DNA from: Cryptomeria japonica
Taxonomy: Eukaryota; Streptophyta; Pinopsida; Cupressales; Cupressaceae
Length of the DNA: 64,000 nt
Direction of reading: 5' to 3'
Assembly (NCBI RefSeq): GCF_030272615.1
Contig: NC_081406.1
Span: forward strand, 397,194,439-397,258,438
Position numbers and translations under genes: made by a program. Shown piece after piece: positions 45,901-57,341 of the stretch (position 1 is the first letter of the stretch; every line of letters starts with the position of its first letter). The notes below the pieces were generated by a model that did no database searches, had not been told where the DNA came from, and was given only the letters and a program-made list of their open reading frames with translations.

Positions 45901-46775
45901 TTCTATCCCATATTCCTTATAGCATCTTTGATTTTTTTTGCTACTGGTATATCAAATTCCCATTGAGTCTTACCTATCCTAGGTAACTCATTTAGAAAGA
46001 AAAGCATTAAATAGACAACAAGATTTCCATACTGGAAAGTGCCCTTTTTCTCACCCTTAATCTTCCCTAAGTTTATTGTCAACTCATCACACGTCCATTG
46101 ACATAGATCTATCTTTTCATTCTCCTTAATCATTTTGTGAGCATAGAAAATGCATGAACTGGAAACAGAGTTCAACTGATTTGATTGGGCTACCTTGTAA
46201 CTGATGATCATGTTTGCAAATTGAACTGCTTTGTCTCTGATAGTACTAATTCTCAAGGACCGGTTGTCAGATGTTGCACCAGTTAACTTATCCACTTCAT
46301 TGTTAGATATATTCTTCCTTCTAGTTAGACTGGTCTAGGGTAAACTGATGATTGCATGAATACCCTCCTTGGTGATCTTGTGGGGCTGGTCTAGCCATAT
46401 GAATTGTCCATGGACTCGGTTCAGTGCATACTAGATGAATTCATCCTCGTATTCTAGCATCTCCAAAATGTCGGTAAAACCTTGATCCTTCAGAATTTTA
46501 AATTCCAGTTTCATCGACCCATCTCGGTTCAAAAAAGTGCCAATATACATGTTCCTAATCTCAACAAAACCCAAATCCTCCAAAGTATAGTAAATGTATG
46601 TATGAACATCTTTGTCATACAAAAATCCTTCAGGAACCCTAGAAAATGTGCCAACTGAATCATTGAACTTCACAATCTAAGGGCATTGCTTGAAATCAGG
46701 GCGTGGATGGTCCTTGATGTTGATAACAATAGGGGTAGCCACACCTCTCGGAGTGGAAGATGATCCATAAGCCAT
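42974..46775 (-). pseudogene. Unknown large ORF of element B
   Basis: ATG at 46775 (MAYGSSSTPRG) corresponds to the A ORF start (MAFASHTSSSAS). Shared blocks with A: SRVPEGF near the start (A: SQVPAGV), a YYTLEDLG-type block, LNRVHGQFIW, HKITKEGIHAI, then RSLRISTIRDKAVQFANMII and IFYAHKMI. Downstream are a Lys-rich basic part (RKKAEKVKKLKVKV), an acidic part and a C-terminal helical part to 42974. A 596-bp tandem duplication shifts the frame in the middle, and there are many stops. As in A it takes the place of pol. Function unknown. Confidence 0.65.
45177..46359 (-). repeat. 596-bp tandem duplication inside the element B ORF
   Basis: Two copies starting CCTTCTTTACC at 45177 and 45773; the homologous frames begin exactly 596 bases apart (45699 and 46295). 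596 is not a multiple of three, so the second copy lies in another frame. The copies have drifted by a number of substitutions. Confidence 0.9.
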
Positions 46776-47300
46776 TTCAAATAAAAGATAGCTCAAAAAG
46801 TTGATAAAATACCTCACAACCTTCACTGGGAAAGCTCTTGAAAATCCACTGTGAAATGATTTTAATCACCTTAAATCACTTTCAACTCGCTCTCTGAATG
46901 CAATGTGATAAAAAATGAACCAACATTTCCCTTTTATTCTACAAAAACCCTAATTTCTCATTGACATTAATGCATGTTGGCATATCATACCACATACAAA
47001 ATCCATTATCTCAGCACTGATAAATCTCCGGAGTATCTTCACCAAGATTTGAAACAGGCTTTCAAACCTCTACCAAGGGTAATGCAAGATTAATAATTAA
47101 TTTGCCTCCCCCTAAGGCTAATGCCTTAGTTACCGGATAAGTTTCCTAACCATTCAATAACACTTCTCTATCGGTTGAGTAACTAGTTTGATTGTCTCTG
47201 TCAGTTGAGTAACCAATTTGATTGTCTCTGTCGGTTGATCTTCAGATTTCCTAACCCATTTTCTCTCATACTCCTTCTGGATGTCTTCAACCTTTTTTTT

Positions 47301-48281
47301 TCATTTCTCATCATTTCCTACCGGATTGTTCTTGCTTCTGCAATATTTGGCAATATGTCCTATTTTGTTGCATGCATAACAAGTGACATTATTTTTTTGA
47401 ATTTCCTTGTTGAGTCCTTGACCATTCTTCGACCTACATTGATTAGATATATGTCCAAACTTTCCACATGCATGACATCTGATATTCATTCTACAATCTT
47501 CTAGCTTATGACCATACTTATTAGATTTTGAACATTGACGGGGAACTACATTGTTGTTATGATTTGCTCTATTTCTGCATTGACTTTCTCTATGACCAAA
47601 CTTATTACAAACAAAGCATCTACCATTAAATTTATGTGTATTGGGTTGCCTTACCGGTGATTTTTGATTCCAGTTGTCTGATGGATTTCCCTAATTTGTA
47701 ATATCAGAGGTTTCTCCATGCTCAAATCCAAGACCTCTAATGTCTCCAGCGTCTCTTTGACCCTTCAATAATTCATCAAGCCTTGCAGAACTGACCCCAA
47801 ACTTTTCTTTGTATTCATTTGTAGCATCTAGATCACTTCTTAGGATTGACATCATTCTTTCCATCTCTTTCTCATTGTTCTGTAGTTGTACCAACTCAGT
47901 TATCAACACATCATTCTAATGCACCAACCTAATGCATTCCTCAGATTTGTCTTTCAGAGATCCGGTAATATTTTCTTCATTCTTCTTTTGGTCTTCAATA
48001 TGCTTGGACATCCTCATAGTAATGGCTTGCATTTCATTCTTCATCACACCATTTGGCTGACTTAGTTTCTAACATTGTTCCTTAAGGGCATCCTTCTCTT
48101 CATCATCCATTTTTTGCAAAAGTTCCTTCCTTTTAGCTTGAATAGATGACAACATTTCCTGCAGGGTAAGAATGAATTCCTTTGCAAAATTCAATTCATC
48201 TTGCAACTTCAAGTTTTTCATCCTTTCAGCATCATAGTCCTTGAGTGCTACTTGAAGTTCTTTTTGTAGACTCATCTCCAT
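47301..48281 (-). pseudogene. Coiled-coil and zinc-knuckle protein of element B (gag-like)
   Basis: ATG at 48281 (MEMSLQKELQVALKDYDAE), with the frame open back through the primer site. A long heptad-rich region with two breaks (48069, near 47910) precedes an array of CCHC motifs: CFVCNKFGHRESQC, a damaged second one (CSKSNKYGHKLEDC), CHACGKFGHISNQC and CYACNKIGHIAKYC. I see no capsid domain. The same order and number of knuckles as in A suggests common descent and an RNA-binding role. Confidence 0.75.
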
Positions 48282-48335
48282 GGATTCTAGATTCAGGATC
48301 TTTGTCAAGCTGCTAGACTTACTCAAAGGCACGAA

Positions 48336-48347
48336 GCTCTGATACCA
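48336..48347 (-). other. Primer-binding site of element B
   Basis: GCTCTGATACCA, an exact reverse complement of TGGTATCAGAGC, two bases from the LTR. Confidence 0.95.
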
Positions 48348-48349
48348 AT

Positions 48350-49312
48350 TGTTGAAATCCAAGAACACTGACAAGGGGGGCTCAATCAGTGTTCTATCAG
48401 TATAATCTATTTTAACCTTATTAACAATGTAATTCAGTAACCAATAAATATGAAAGAATATAGCAACAAATAGAAATGAAGCAACCACAAGAGCATACAT
48501 ACACCATAACACAAAGATTTATATGTGGAAAACCTCAAAGAGGAAAAACCACGATGGGATTGGAGACCCACAATATGTATCCATTGGCCAAATGAATAAA
48601 TATTACAATAAGGGCCTGCACATGTAGGAAGGCCAATATCCTAGAGCACACTTCTCATCACAAAAGGAGCCTCACTGACTACAAATACCACATATGGAGT
48701 TACAAATAAAATTATGAACTCTGAGAGTGCATCTGCTATGCGGGATGAGTTCCAGTTAAAGCATAGTCTGTACTAGTTTACACTGTGTCCTTCCTTACTG
48801 ATATCTTTCTTCACTTCCCAAACCTCTAAACCAAAATCCAAGACTGACTACAAAATATTACATTTGCATTTTGTTGATCAATATTGCTCACACAACATCA
48901 CATTACTATATTCCATGACCTTCTTATGCATCATCAAAATAATCTAACCGGACTGACTTAAATACCCTTCCCAAATACAAACATAAATGCCTTATGTCAG
49001 CTTACAATGATACTAGAATTTATTTGCATTTTGGCCTAAGAAAAAATAAATTCATTAAACTTCAAGACCAATGCCTTTGATCGTTGCCATGTAGACCTGC
49101 CAGATCAATCTCCTGTGTCGATCTCATATATCGGTTCCTAGTTTGTCAATTTTCCTTGTCTACCGGTGTCGGTTCATTGACTTGTCGGTTCACTGAGTTT
49201 CGGTTTCCAAACAATGTATACCGGTGAGTACCAGTTAAGTGACCAACCCAAAATGGTTTGTGTTTCCATCAATGACAACACAACTAAGCTAGATGAGTGT
49301 CAATTGCCAACA
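48350..49312 (-). repeat. 5' LTR of element B
   Basis: Starts TGTTGGCAATTGACACTC at 49312 on the minus strand and ends at 48350. GTGG-type block at 48522-48557. Confidence 0.95.
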
Positions 49313-49317
49313 TAGTT

Positions 49318-50806
49318 AGCTATAAGATTCAGAGGATTTATGATTTTTCTTTGATGTTTATGTCAGATTTTTGGCATTGATGTCAAAGAGGGAGGGATGT
49401 ATGTGAAAAACAGAGCTTAATATAATATTAGACAAAGGGGGAGTTTGGTTCAGAGCTTCATTGCTATATCATTTTTTGGAGATTATTGGATGTCTTCCAT
49501 TGGGGGAGACTTGTTTGGCATTTCTTGGCACTTAGATGTTTTTCACATCTAGTGTTGTCATCAATGCCAAAGGGAGAGATTGTTGACATTTAGAGGAATT
49601 TATTATGTGTTGCATTGATGTTTTGTCATTGATGGCAACACCGGTTGTTTTGGTTGTTTACCAGTTTCCGGTTGGTTCCAGTAGAGTGGTTGATTGTGAT
49701 ATTGATCTGGTATGCTTTGGTTTATGGAATTAGTTTGGCTCTATCATTCATGTTATTTTGATGTGTATCACAGTCAATTGGTTTGGGATTTGATGACTCA
49801 AGAGCTATCATTTGTTCTAGTAAGTCTTTTGGTCATCGGTAAGGGTTTTACCGGTAGAGCTTTGTTGAAGATCTTTAGATGCACATGATAAGTGGTGTTA
49901 GTGTAGCTTCTAGATGGTTCTCAAGATGTTGATGGTTATCATGTTCATGTTTCAGTTCATCGGTGGTATTGGATTTGGTTTATGGTGACCTATTTTGGGT
50001 CTGGCGTTATCTAGGTTATGGACCGGTTTATGTAACATGTTGGAGGATGTTCTTGATGCATTACCGATGGGATTTAATGATTGGTTCACATTGTGTTCAG
50101 CCTAAGATGACTTGATTCATCATTGGATTATGGGTTTATGTTATAACTGATTATATTATCTTTTAGGTAGCTGACCTAATTGTTTAGGTTCCAGGTTGGT
50201 ATAAATATGATGTAAGATCTCTTTGTAGATCATGGGCATATGAGATTATGGTTATCTGGGTGCAAATAATGTTGTAATCATATGCAAAAGGTTTGGTCAA
50301 TCATAGGTGATCGAATTGGGTTTGTAAGAGAGGTTTAAGGCCTCTGATATTGAGCTTAACCGGAACTGTACTCAGGCATAGGAGATGTTATCTTTGCAAT
50401 TCACTCTTCTTTCTAGATTGTAGTCTGATGTTTTTATAGTCGGTGAGGCTCCTTTTTGTGATGAGAAATGCACTCTAAGCTATTGGCCTTCATGCATGTG
50501 CAGGCCCCTCGTATTGTAATCACATACTTATTGCATAAGTATTATCTGACTGTGGGTAGGCTTCCCATCGTGGTTTTCCCCTTTACCGTGTTTTCCATGA
50601 ACAAATCTTGGTGTCATGTGTTCTGGATGGATGGTAACTATTATGTGAATTATGTTTATGTTTATTTGCTATAACAGTTATTCCAGTATTGATTTTATTT
50701 GTTCCTCTAATAAGGATTGAATTCTTAAAGTTTTGTAATCCAGTGACAACTGATTCACCCCCCCCCCCCCTCTTAGTTGTCCTCTAGTTATTTGAGTTGT
50801 CTAACA
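49318..50806 (+). repeat. 3' tail, polypurine tract and 3' LTR of element C
   Basis: 49318-49580 continues the C tail beyond element B and ends with CCAAAGGGAGAGAT. The LTR runs from TGTTGACATT (49581) to CTAACA (50806), 1,226 bp. It holds the GTGG-type block at 50567-50601 and a C-run at 50757-50770 in the GATTCACCCCC...TCTTAGTTGT end. No matching 5' LTR is present; the LTR at 36237 is of another family. Confidence 0.75.
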
Positions 50807-50844
50807 ATATATGTGTGTGTGTACATATACAAATATATATACAA

Positions 50845-50876
<32 letters not shown>

Positions 50877-50880
50877 TTAT
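50807..50880. repeat. (TG)n and (AC)n microsatellites
   Basis: A TG run at about 50811-50822 and an AC run at about 50847-50874, separated by AT-rich sequence. They directly follow the C LTR. Confidence 0.95.
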
Positions 50881-51312
50881 AATTACACCAAAAGGGATGA
50901 AAGAATGCATCCCCTTTTTATTCATTTAGAAAAAATACACACAAAAATATATTTGTATATGTATTTATTTACATACCCAATGTGTATGTAAATAAATACA
51001 CATAGAAATATTACTAACAATGCCACTTAATATATTCAACCCTTAAAACCCTATTTTTTATTAATATTATTATTATTAGGGTTCCCTTTTTATTTAAAAG
51101 AACCCCTTTTTATTATCCCCTTTTATACCCTAACTCTTGTTAGGGTTTTCTATTTTCTTGTAGGGGTTCAAAATTATTTATGGAGGGGGAAGGAATGCAT
51201 CTAGGCACCATTATTGTAGGAGTCAACCTGCAACAATGACAGATGAGGAAGTTCAAATGGTTAATGACATAGTGTTTGGTTTGTAGAGGTGTATTTGGTG
51301 GGGGTGCCACCC
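50881..51312. other. AT-rich spacer, nothing recognised
   Basis: Contains TAAATAAATACACA-like arrays at 50960-51005 and ATTATTATTATT at about 51063-51076. No coding or element feature is seen. Confidence 0.5.
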
Positions 51313-51389
51313 TATGGGTCGTGGCCCACCTGTGTGGGTTGCGGCTCACACAGGTGAGTCGTGGCCCACCTAGGTGGGTCGCGACCCAA
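51313..51389. repeat. GC-rich palindromic minisatellite
   Basis: About four units of roughly 20 bp built on GTGGGTCGTGGCCCACCT, each a near-palindrome. The last unit contains TGGGTCGCGACCCA, a perfect 14-bp palindrome. It stands out from the AT-rich surroundings. Confidence 0.8.
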
Positions 51390-51509
51390 ACATGTTGCTC
51401 AAGCCCTTCTTTTTTAAATATTTAAAAAAATAAATAGTTTCTTTATATATATATGTATATGCATATATACATAAATACATATATATCTATATATACATAT
51501 ACATATATA

Positions 51510-52930
51510 TGTTGATGGTATGATGAAAGAATAAGGATCTAGTCAACTCCTAAGAGGGGGGAGGTGAATTAGTAGATAAAAAAACTGACAATAACTTCCA
51601 CCAATCTCAAAATCAACCTCTCAAAGCAAACTCTAAACTGACAAGTTAAACCACTGAACTATAAATGCAATATCACTATCAAGATAAACCAATTGATTGT
51701 TATAACAGATTAATAGTAAACAACTTGAAACTCACAAACATCCAAATACTTTAATGACATAAGTAAAACCTCACTTTAGATTGTTGCCAGTTAACATAAC
51801 TTATCAAAGTGGATTAATCAGTATAGCAATTCAACCATAGTAAACATAACCACTAAAAAATTCACCACTTGACACAATATTTTTGACGTGGGAACCCAAA
51901 TGGAAAAAACCATGGTGAGATGAGACTCACAAGTTAGCTATCTGAACTCTTCTGAAGTTTTCCCTGTTAGGAGCCAAGCCTATTAAAGCTTTACAAAAAG
52001 TCTTGTTAAGAACAGATCTTGTTAGGGACCACCCGGTTAAGGGATTGACTATAATGCCCTATTAGAAGAAATACCCTATTGAGGAGTAACCTCGGTAGAG
52101 GATTTGAAATCCAAGCTAATGGACCACCTGGTTAGAGTATTTGAATAACACTAAGTTTTTTAGAGCTTACTCAGTTAGGGGATTTTACTACTATAATTGA
52201 TAGAAAACAACAGGGGTTTGCTGATCTGTTTGAATAGCACTAAACTTGTTTGTTTAGATCCTTTTCATGCTCCCATCCACCTTTACACAAACTACAGATA
52301 CATCATCCGATTTGGCAACTACACACTCAACTACAACTTTGCCAAGACTTCAACAAAACAACTCATCGACCTTATAAACAAATCAATAGGTCGGTAAAAA
52401 AATAAAAACCTAATTCTCTCATAGAGATTACAAGCAAATTGGTTCAAGTATGACCATTGGATTACATAACAATCTCTCCACATCATTTAAGACAACCTCG
52501 ACTGCTCCTTGATCACCGCTTCATCGAACTTAGTAACTCATCATGCAGTTTACATTACATGCAATATACTTGCTCATTCCCAAGATAAAAATATGTTAGC
52601 TCAACACGCCAAAAACACTTTGAAACTCTTCTCATACAACATGCATATGTTTCATAATCATTACCGCTCATCATCAGATCATAAACCAATACAACCAATT
52701 CACCAAACTTAATCAGTTAGGGTTTATCAAATCAATAGGTAGGGTTTACCGGTTCAACTCTCCATTACTTAGCAATACCGGTTCACTCCACAAACTCACC
52801 TACCGGTTACAGTTCCCTTGAGTAGCTCTTCATACCAGTTACAAAACAACATTATAACAATATCATTACCGGTTAATTGACATCAATGACAACATAACAT
52901 TTCATTAATGCAATCTTCATGCAAATGCCA

Positions 52931-52933
<3 letters not shown>
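51510..52933 (-). repeat. Solo-type copia LTR (minus)
   Basis: Plus-strand left edge TGTTGATGGTATGATG followed by CCTAAGAGGGGGGAGGTGAAT; right edge GCAAATGCCAACA. GTGG-type block near 51893-51922. Both flanks are TATACA-type microsatellite, so it seems to have landed in one. No primer site or internal sequence follows. A target-site duplication cannot be proved within the simple repeat. Confidence 0.7.
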
Positions 52934-52967
<34 letters not shown>

Positions 52968-52985
52968 TGTGTATATATATATACC
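52934..52985. repeat. (TATACA)n microsatellite
   Basis: TATACA units followed by TA-rich sequence, continuing the array that precedes the solo LTR. Confidence 0.9.
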
Positions 52986-53216
52986 TGCTCAGATTTTTAT
53001 GAGGTTAAAACCAGTTTTCCAATTTTGTTTATATGTAGGGTTTGTTAAATATAAATATAAATATGTTACTATATACTTATATATTTTTTATATATATATT
53101 TTGTGAAATATTTGTTTCAATCTGTTTTGTTTCTAGAATGACTAGTTGCAGGTTAATAAGTAGAGATATTTTTATATTTATATATTCATATGTATATATG
53201 TAACTATATACATAAG

Positions 53217-53284
53217 AATATATAAAATGCTAACATGGCATTTAAATATGAATATATAAAATGCTAACATGGCATTTAAATATG
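53217..53284. repeat. Perfect 34-bp tandem duplication
   Basis: Two identical 34-bp copies, each including ATGCTAACATGGCAT. Very recent by identity. Confidence 0.9.
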
Positions 53285-53580
53285 GTTTTCTTTTTTGGAT
53301 ATCTAACAAGCAGTTTTTAAGTCATTTACAAAAGTATAAGTAGGTAGATTAAAACTCATTCATTTTACCATTATTGTAATAACATTTTCTTAACCATGGA
53401 TTTAATCTAACTAGTATATCTTTTTCCAAGAAAGCTATATTTATCCATTGCTACGAATGTAAATGTTGTAAATAGATTAAATCTCTTCATTTATTTTTGT
53501 AAGAATAACTTTTTCTTTCTTTTTATCTATTAGAATACAGAACACTACCTAGGTTTAGGAACAAATTTAAATAAAGATTA

Positions 53581-53957
53581 TGTTAGAGTATTCGAGTATT
53601 TACTTGATTAATTAAACAATATTTGTTTAATTATTTAAGTTCTATTTATCTCTTTTACACTTAAGCTAAGTTTAGGTGCATAATAATTAATTCTTTTATT
53701 AATTATTATGTGCAAACCTAGGTTTTCCCTTTTAGGGTTTCTTGAACTATTAAAGGTTAAGTTCTTTCTTTTCTTTGTATGAAGAAGAAGGTTTTTTACA
53801 TTACACATTTTGTGAATATTGAGCTCTCTCTTTTTGAGCATATTTTCTGTGTATTTCTTTCTTCTGTGATTTGCTTCCTTGCTTCTCCTTGTAACAGTTT
53901 TTCAGCTTGCAGAGATCATTTGGGCTCTTGTGGTGTTGTATTTTCTCAACTCCAACA
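53581..53957 (+). repeat. 5' LTR of element G
   Basis: Starts TGTTAGAGTATTC, ends ACTCCAACA. It contains an inverted repeat TAATTAAT...ATTAATTATTA near 53685-53710. Confidence 0.95.
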
Positions 53958-53969
53958 TGGTATCATAGC
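53958..53969 (+). other. Primer-binding site of element G
   Basis: TGGTATCATAGC, one base from the TGGTATCAGAGC consensus, directly after the LTR. Confidence 0.9.
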
Positions 53970-54329
53970 TTAAGATCTGTAGCTACCTATTCTTGTTTTT
54001 ACAATTTTCTGCATTGGAAGCATATATGGCGTTTCGAGAATTTTTTTATGTACTTAGAGATTGGCCTTTTTTTGAGCACTTTGGGCCTAAATGGACCTCA
54101 CCATCATGCTCAGAAGGCCCAAAAACCCTTATGGTCATATAAAAATTTGACCTATTTTGGTTCCTAAGCCTCTGGGAGTATTTTTTTTCTCAGATCCAGG
54201 TCGTACGACCCTGACATGCAAATTGAGAAAATAAATTTTCAAAAAAAAAATGCCTTTTTACGGCATGGAGGCCGAGATTTGATTTTTTGAGGTTTTGCAT
54301 TGCATAGGGTACTGGGCTGATAGTTCGGT

Positions 54330-54800
54330 CGCCGTACGATGACCGGACCTTTTAGAATGGCCACCTGCTAGCCCGGGCTCACCCGCCCCAGCGGCCTCTG
54401 CCTCCCTTCGGCCCCCGCCAGCAGCTCCCTCCGGCCCCCGCCGGCCCTGCGGTCCCCGCTGCTCTCACCACCTGCGCTCTGCCCCTAGCCCACCGCTCGC
54501 TGCTGCTTCCCAGCTTGCCACCCACGATCGGCCAGGCCCTAGTCAGCTTCACCTCCCTGCAGCCTCCTCCGTGCCGCAACACTGGCGGCTCCCCGCAGCG
54601 ACCTCTGCTCCCTACGTTGTCGCCCTCCCTACGGCCCCCGCTGGCCTCCCTGCAGCCCCGCTGCCACCGGCCTCCCTGTGGCCTCCACCGGAATCATCCA
54701 CCTGGCCACCGTTGCAAACCCCCAACCACTAGAGCTCCACCCGGTCACCACCGAAGCACCACCCACTGGCCACCTCCGCTCGCTAGAGCCACCAGACTAC
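54330..54800. other. GC-rich proline-coding block inside element G
   Basis: Abrupt GC-rich island in AT-rich DNA, with many CpG and CCGCC-type runs. The plus frame 54515-54844 is open for 109 codons and Pro/His/Arg-rich; a minus frame at 54379-54582 is open for 67. Neither resembles a known protein to me, and both may simply reflect GC content. It could be captured host sequence or a packaging region. Confidence 0.6.
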
Positions 54801-55986
54801 CCCTTCCTCTTGTTTTGAAGGGGGGTTTGGTTTTTTGGTCATAACTTGGGCATATGGAGTCATTTTTTCAAAAACAAATAGGATTCGGAAAGCTGGCTTC
54901 GAGATGGACCTTGTCATATTGGTAATTTTTTCCAATTTTTTTGTTTGACTATGTTTTTTTTCCAGTCAAAGTGAGGTCTCTTTTTTGCACTCCAGGGGAC
55001 GTAGAATGAGCATCCAATCTCCATTTTTCAAAAAGTTTATATTTTTGGAAAGCATGTGCTATCTAATTTCTAGCAATATGAGTTTTATTTCAAGATTCTA
55101 CTCCATGCATATTTTATTCAATTTTTTGCTTTTCAGCACTCTAGTGGATATCTTGGTTGTTTCAGGTCCTAGGATCTCTTCTCTAGGTAGGATGTCTCTA
55201 TTTTGGTTCTTGTTTCTATTTCCAGTCTTCTTATCATTGTAGATTGTATTTATGCAAACACACTAAGATAAAGTGCCATCATGCATTGTTTACTTGGGAT
55301 CTTGCACATTGTGCCTTGTTGTACATGCACTACTTATAAAGTGCCATGAGGGGGTTGATGTTTGCCTTGTTTGCCATCTGCCTTTGTCTAGTGAGCGTTC
55401 CTTCCATGACATTTGCCTCATGATGTGTGTCAAGTGAGTATTCCTTCCATGACACCATGTACTTTTCTCAGCACCTTTGATGTTCCTGGTTCTTCGTCAT
55501 GCAGTTCTTCTTGGTTGTTCTTTTCAATGTTCCTGTCCCTCTCCCTCTTTAGCATCATGGGGAGGTTTGTCCTATTGGTTCTAATGCTTCTGTGGTTTGA
55601 TTCATCAGTTCTTTAGGATTTGGTGTTTTTATGCCATCTGTATCTTTTGATTTCAGTTGTTTGCCTTGTTTGCCTTTTGATTCGAGTAGTGTCATTTGAG
55701 GGCACTCATATAGATTACAGTCTTCTCTACCCGGTCATGTTCTCTTTTAGTGGAGGTTCTTCAAGTCAGTAGTTATTCTTTGACAGAGTTTGTAGGTTCT
55801 TCATGCTTCAGTGGTGTTCTTTTCCATCTCTTTTTGGAGTAGATTTTTTTTCCCACGTGGTTTTCTCTATTTCTCCAGTTTATAGAGATTTCATTGTATT
55901 TGGGTACCTGATCAAGCCTTGTTGCCAGGATCCATCTTTATTTATTTTAGTAGTTGTTCTAGGTTTTAGCTTCTCCCTAAGTCTAG

Positions 55987-55998
55987 CTTAAGGGGGGA
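55987..55998 (+). other. Polypurine tract of element G
   Basis: CTTAAGGGGGGA just before the 3' LTR start TGTTAGAG at 55999. Confidence 0.9.
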
Positions 55999-56376
55999 TG
56001 TTAGAGTATTTGGGTATTTACTTGATTAATTAAATAATATTTGTTTAATTATTTAAGTTCCCTTTATCTCTTTTACACTTAAGCTAAGTTTAGGTGCATA
56101 ATAATTAATTCTTTTATTAATTATTATGTGCAAACCTAGGTTTTCCCTTTTAGGGTTTCTTGACCTATTAAAGGTTAAGTTCTTTCTTTTCTTTGTATGA
56201 AGAAGAAGGTTTTTTACATTACACATTTTGTGAATATTGAGCTCTCTCTTTTTGAGCATATTTTCCGTGTATTTCTTTCTTCTGTGATTTGCTTCCTTGC
56301 TTCTCCTTGTAACAGGTTTTTCAGCTTGCAGAGATCATTTGGGCTCCTGTGGTGTTGTATTTTCTCAACTCCAATA
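55999..56376 (+). repeat. 3' LTR of element G
   Basis: Nearly identical to 53581-53957; its end reads CCAATA where the 5' LTR has CCAACA. Confidence 0.95.
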
Positions 56377-56381
56377 GATTA

Positions 56382-57341
56382 ATCTCATGCTAACACTCAT
56401 TTAGACATTAATGGAAGATGCAGATTTAGAAACTCTCTTTTTCCCTTTCAAGTTGACATTTGAAATAATCATCTAGGAATGAAAACTAACTATGATATTT
56501 TAACACAATGTAAATAATGCAATACTAGTTTAGGGATTGAAAAGTTTTATTGATTTTAACTTTAACTTAAATCTGAAAACAACAAATCATTACCATTTAA
56601 AAAGGTAAATCTTTTTCCAACTTTGTATTTATATCAAATAAATAATTACACTAGTCTTAACTACACATTTCTTGTCTATTTTTCTTTGCTACTAAATAAA
56701 TAAACTAAAGGAAAAAATACACTCTCTTCACATACTTTAAAAAAAAAAAAACTCAATAGTAGGAAATTCAAATACATAGGTTTCTTTCCCTATTACAATA
56801 TTTTTTTCCAGATTTCACAAAACACATAAAAGAAGCATAATTTGAAACTTTCATAAAGGTGTAACTTGATAAATCTCTTAAATAAACCACATAGTAAATC
56901 TTTTTCTTCCATCTTCTACATCTAATATGTAGACCTGCAAATAAAAGAACTCTTTTGGTTGTACCATGGAGGCTCACCTCCCAACCTAGGCCTATAAGAG
57001 GCCACCCCTGAGCTTGGGAGAACTAGGTTACAAACAAGCAAACAACACAAAAACTCCCAACCCATGCTTAACATAGTCATAAAATGATATTTTTAAAGAG
57101 GGATGAAGGTGGACTAGACATGGGGAGATCTACAAGTATAATAACCATAGATATCAGAAGGCCAAAAACCTCCTTCCAAACTTGGTCTCTCATGACCATA
57201 AAATCCCTTATGACCAACCCCCTAAGACTTTCAATCCAAATCATCCCTTATGACCCCCAATTTAAACAAAATAAAATGCAGCAAGGATCCTAGATCCTTG
57301 TTTCTCTCTCTTTTCGAAAGAGAGACTCTACACCCTATGAC
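56382..57341. other. AT-rich spacer, nothing recognised
   Basis: Continues the sequence interrupted by element G at 53580. Only short open frames on both strands, with no motif I recognise. Confidence 0.5.

Larger units (their letters stand above)
41713..49312 (-). mobile_element. Element B: complete non-autonomous copia-type LTR element
   Basis: 7,600 bp with a perfect target-site duplication TAGTT (41708-41712 and 49313-49317). LTRs 41713-42669 (957 bp) and 48350-49312 (963 bp). It sits in the 3' tail of element C, and the tail rejoins cleanly across it. Its plan equals that of element A: coiled-coil/zinc-knuckle ORF, then a large unknown ORF, and no pol. Confidence 0.95.
53581..56376 (+). 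mobile_element. Element G: intact non-autonomous LTR retrotransposon
   Basis: 2,796 bp with perfect GATTA target-site duplication (53576-53580, 56377-56381). LTRs 53581-53957 and 55999-56376 differ by about nine substitutions and one single-base indel (my count). Copia-type primer site and polypurine tract are in place. The 2,041-bp interior has no gag or pol motif in any frame I could read and includes a GC-rich block. It must be moved by proteins made elsewhere. Confidence 0.95.

Noticed and set aside
50847-50874. CRISPR-like or regulatory array
   Set aside because: It is a plain AC dinucleotide microsatellite.
53779-53973. Repeated small frames in both LTRs of G (also 56197-56382, and the minus frames 53635-53841 and 56053-56259)
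   Set aside because: They lie in LTR sequence and carry no motif; repetition is due to the LTR pair.
54379-54844. Pro/Arg-rich frames in the GC-rich block of element G as host genes
   Set aside because: Both strands are open because the block is GC-rich. No start context, intron or motif supports a gene.
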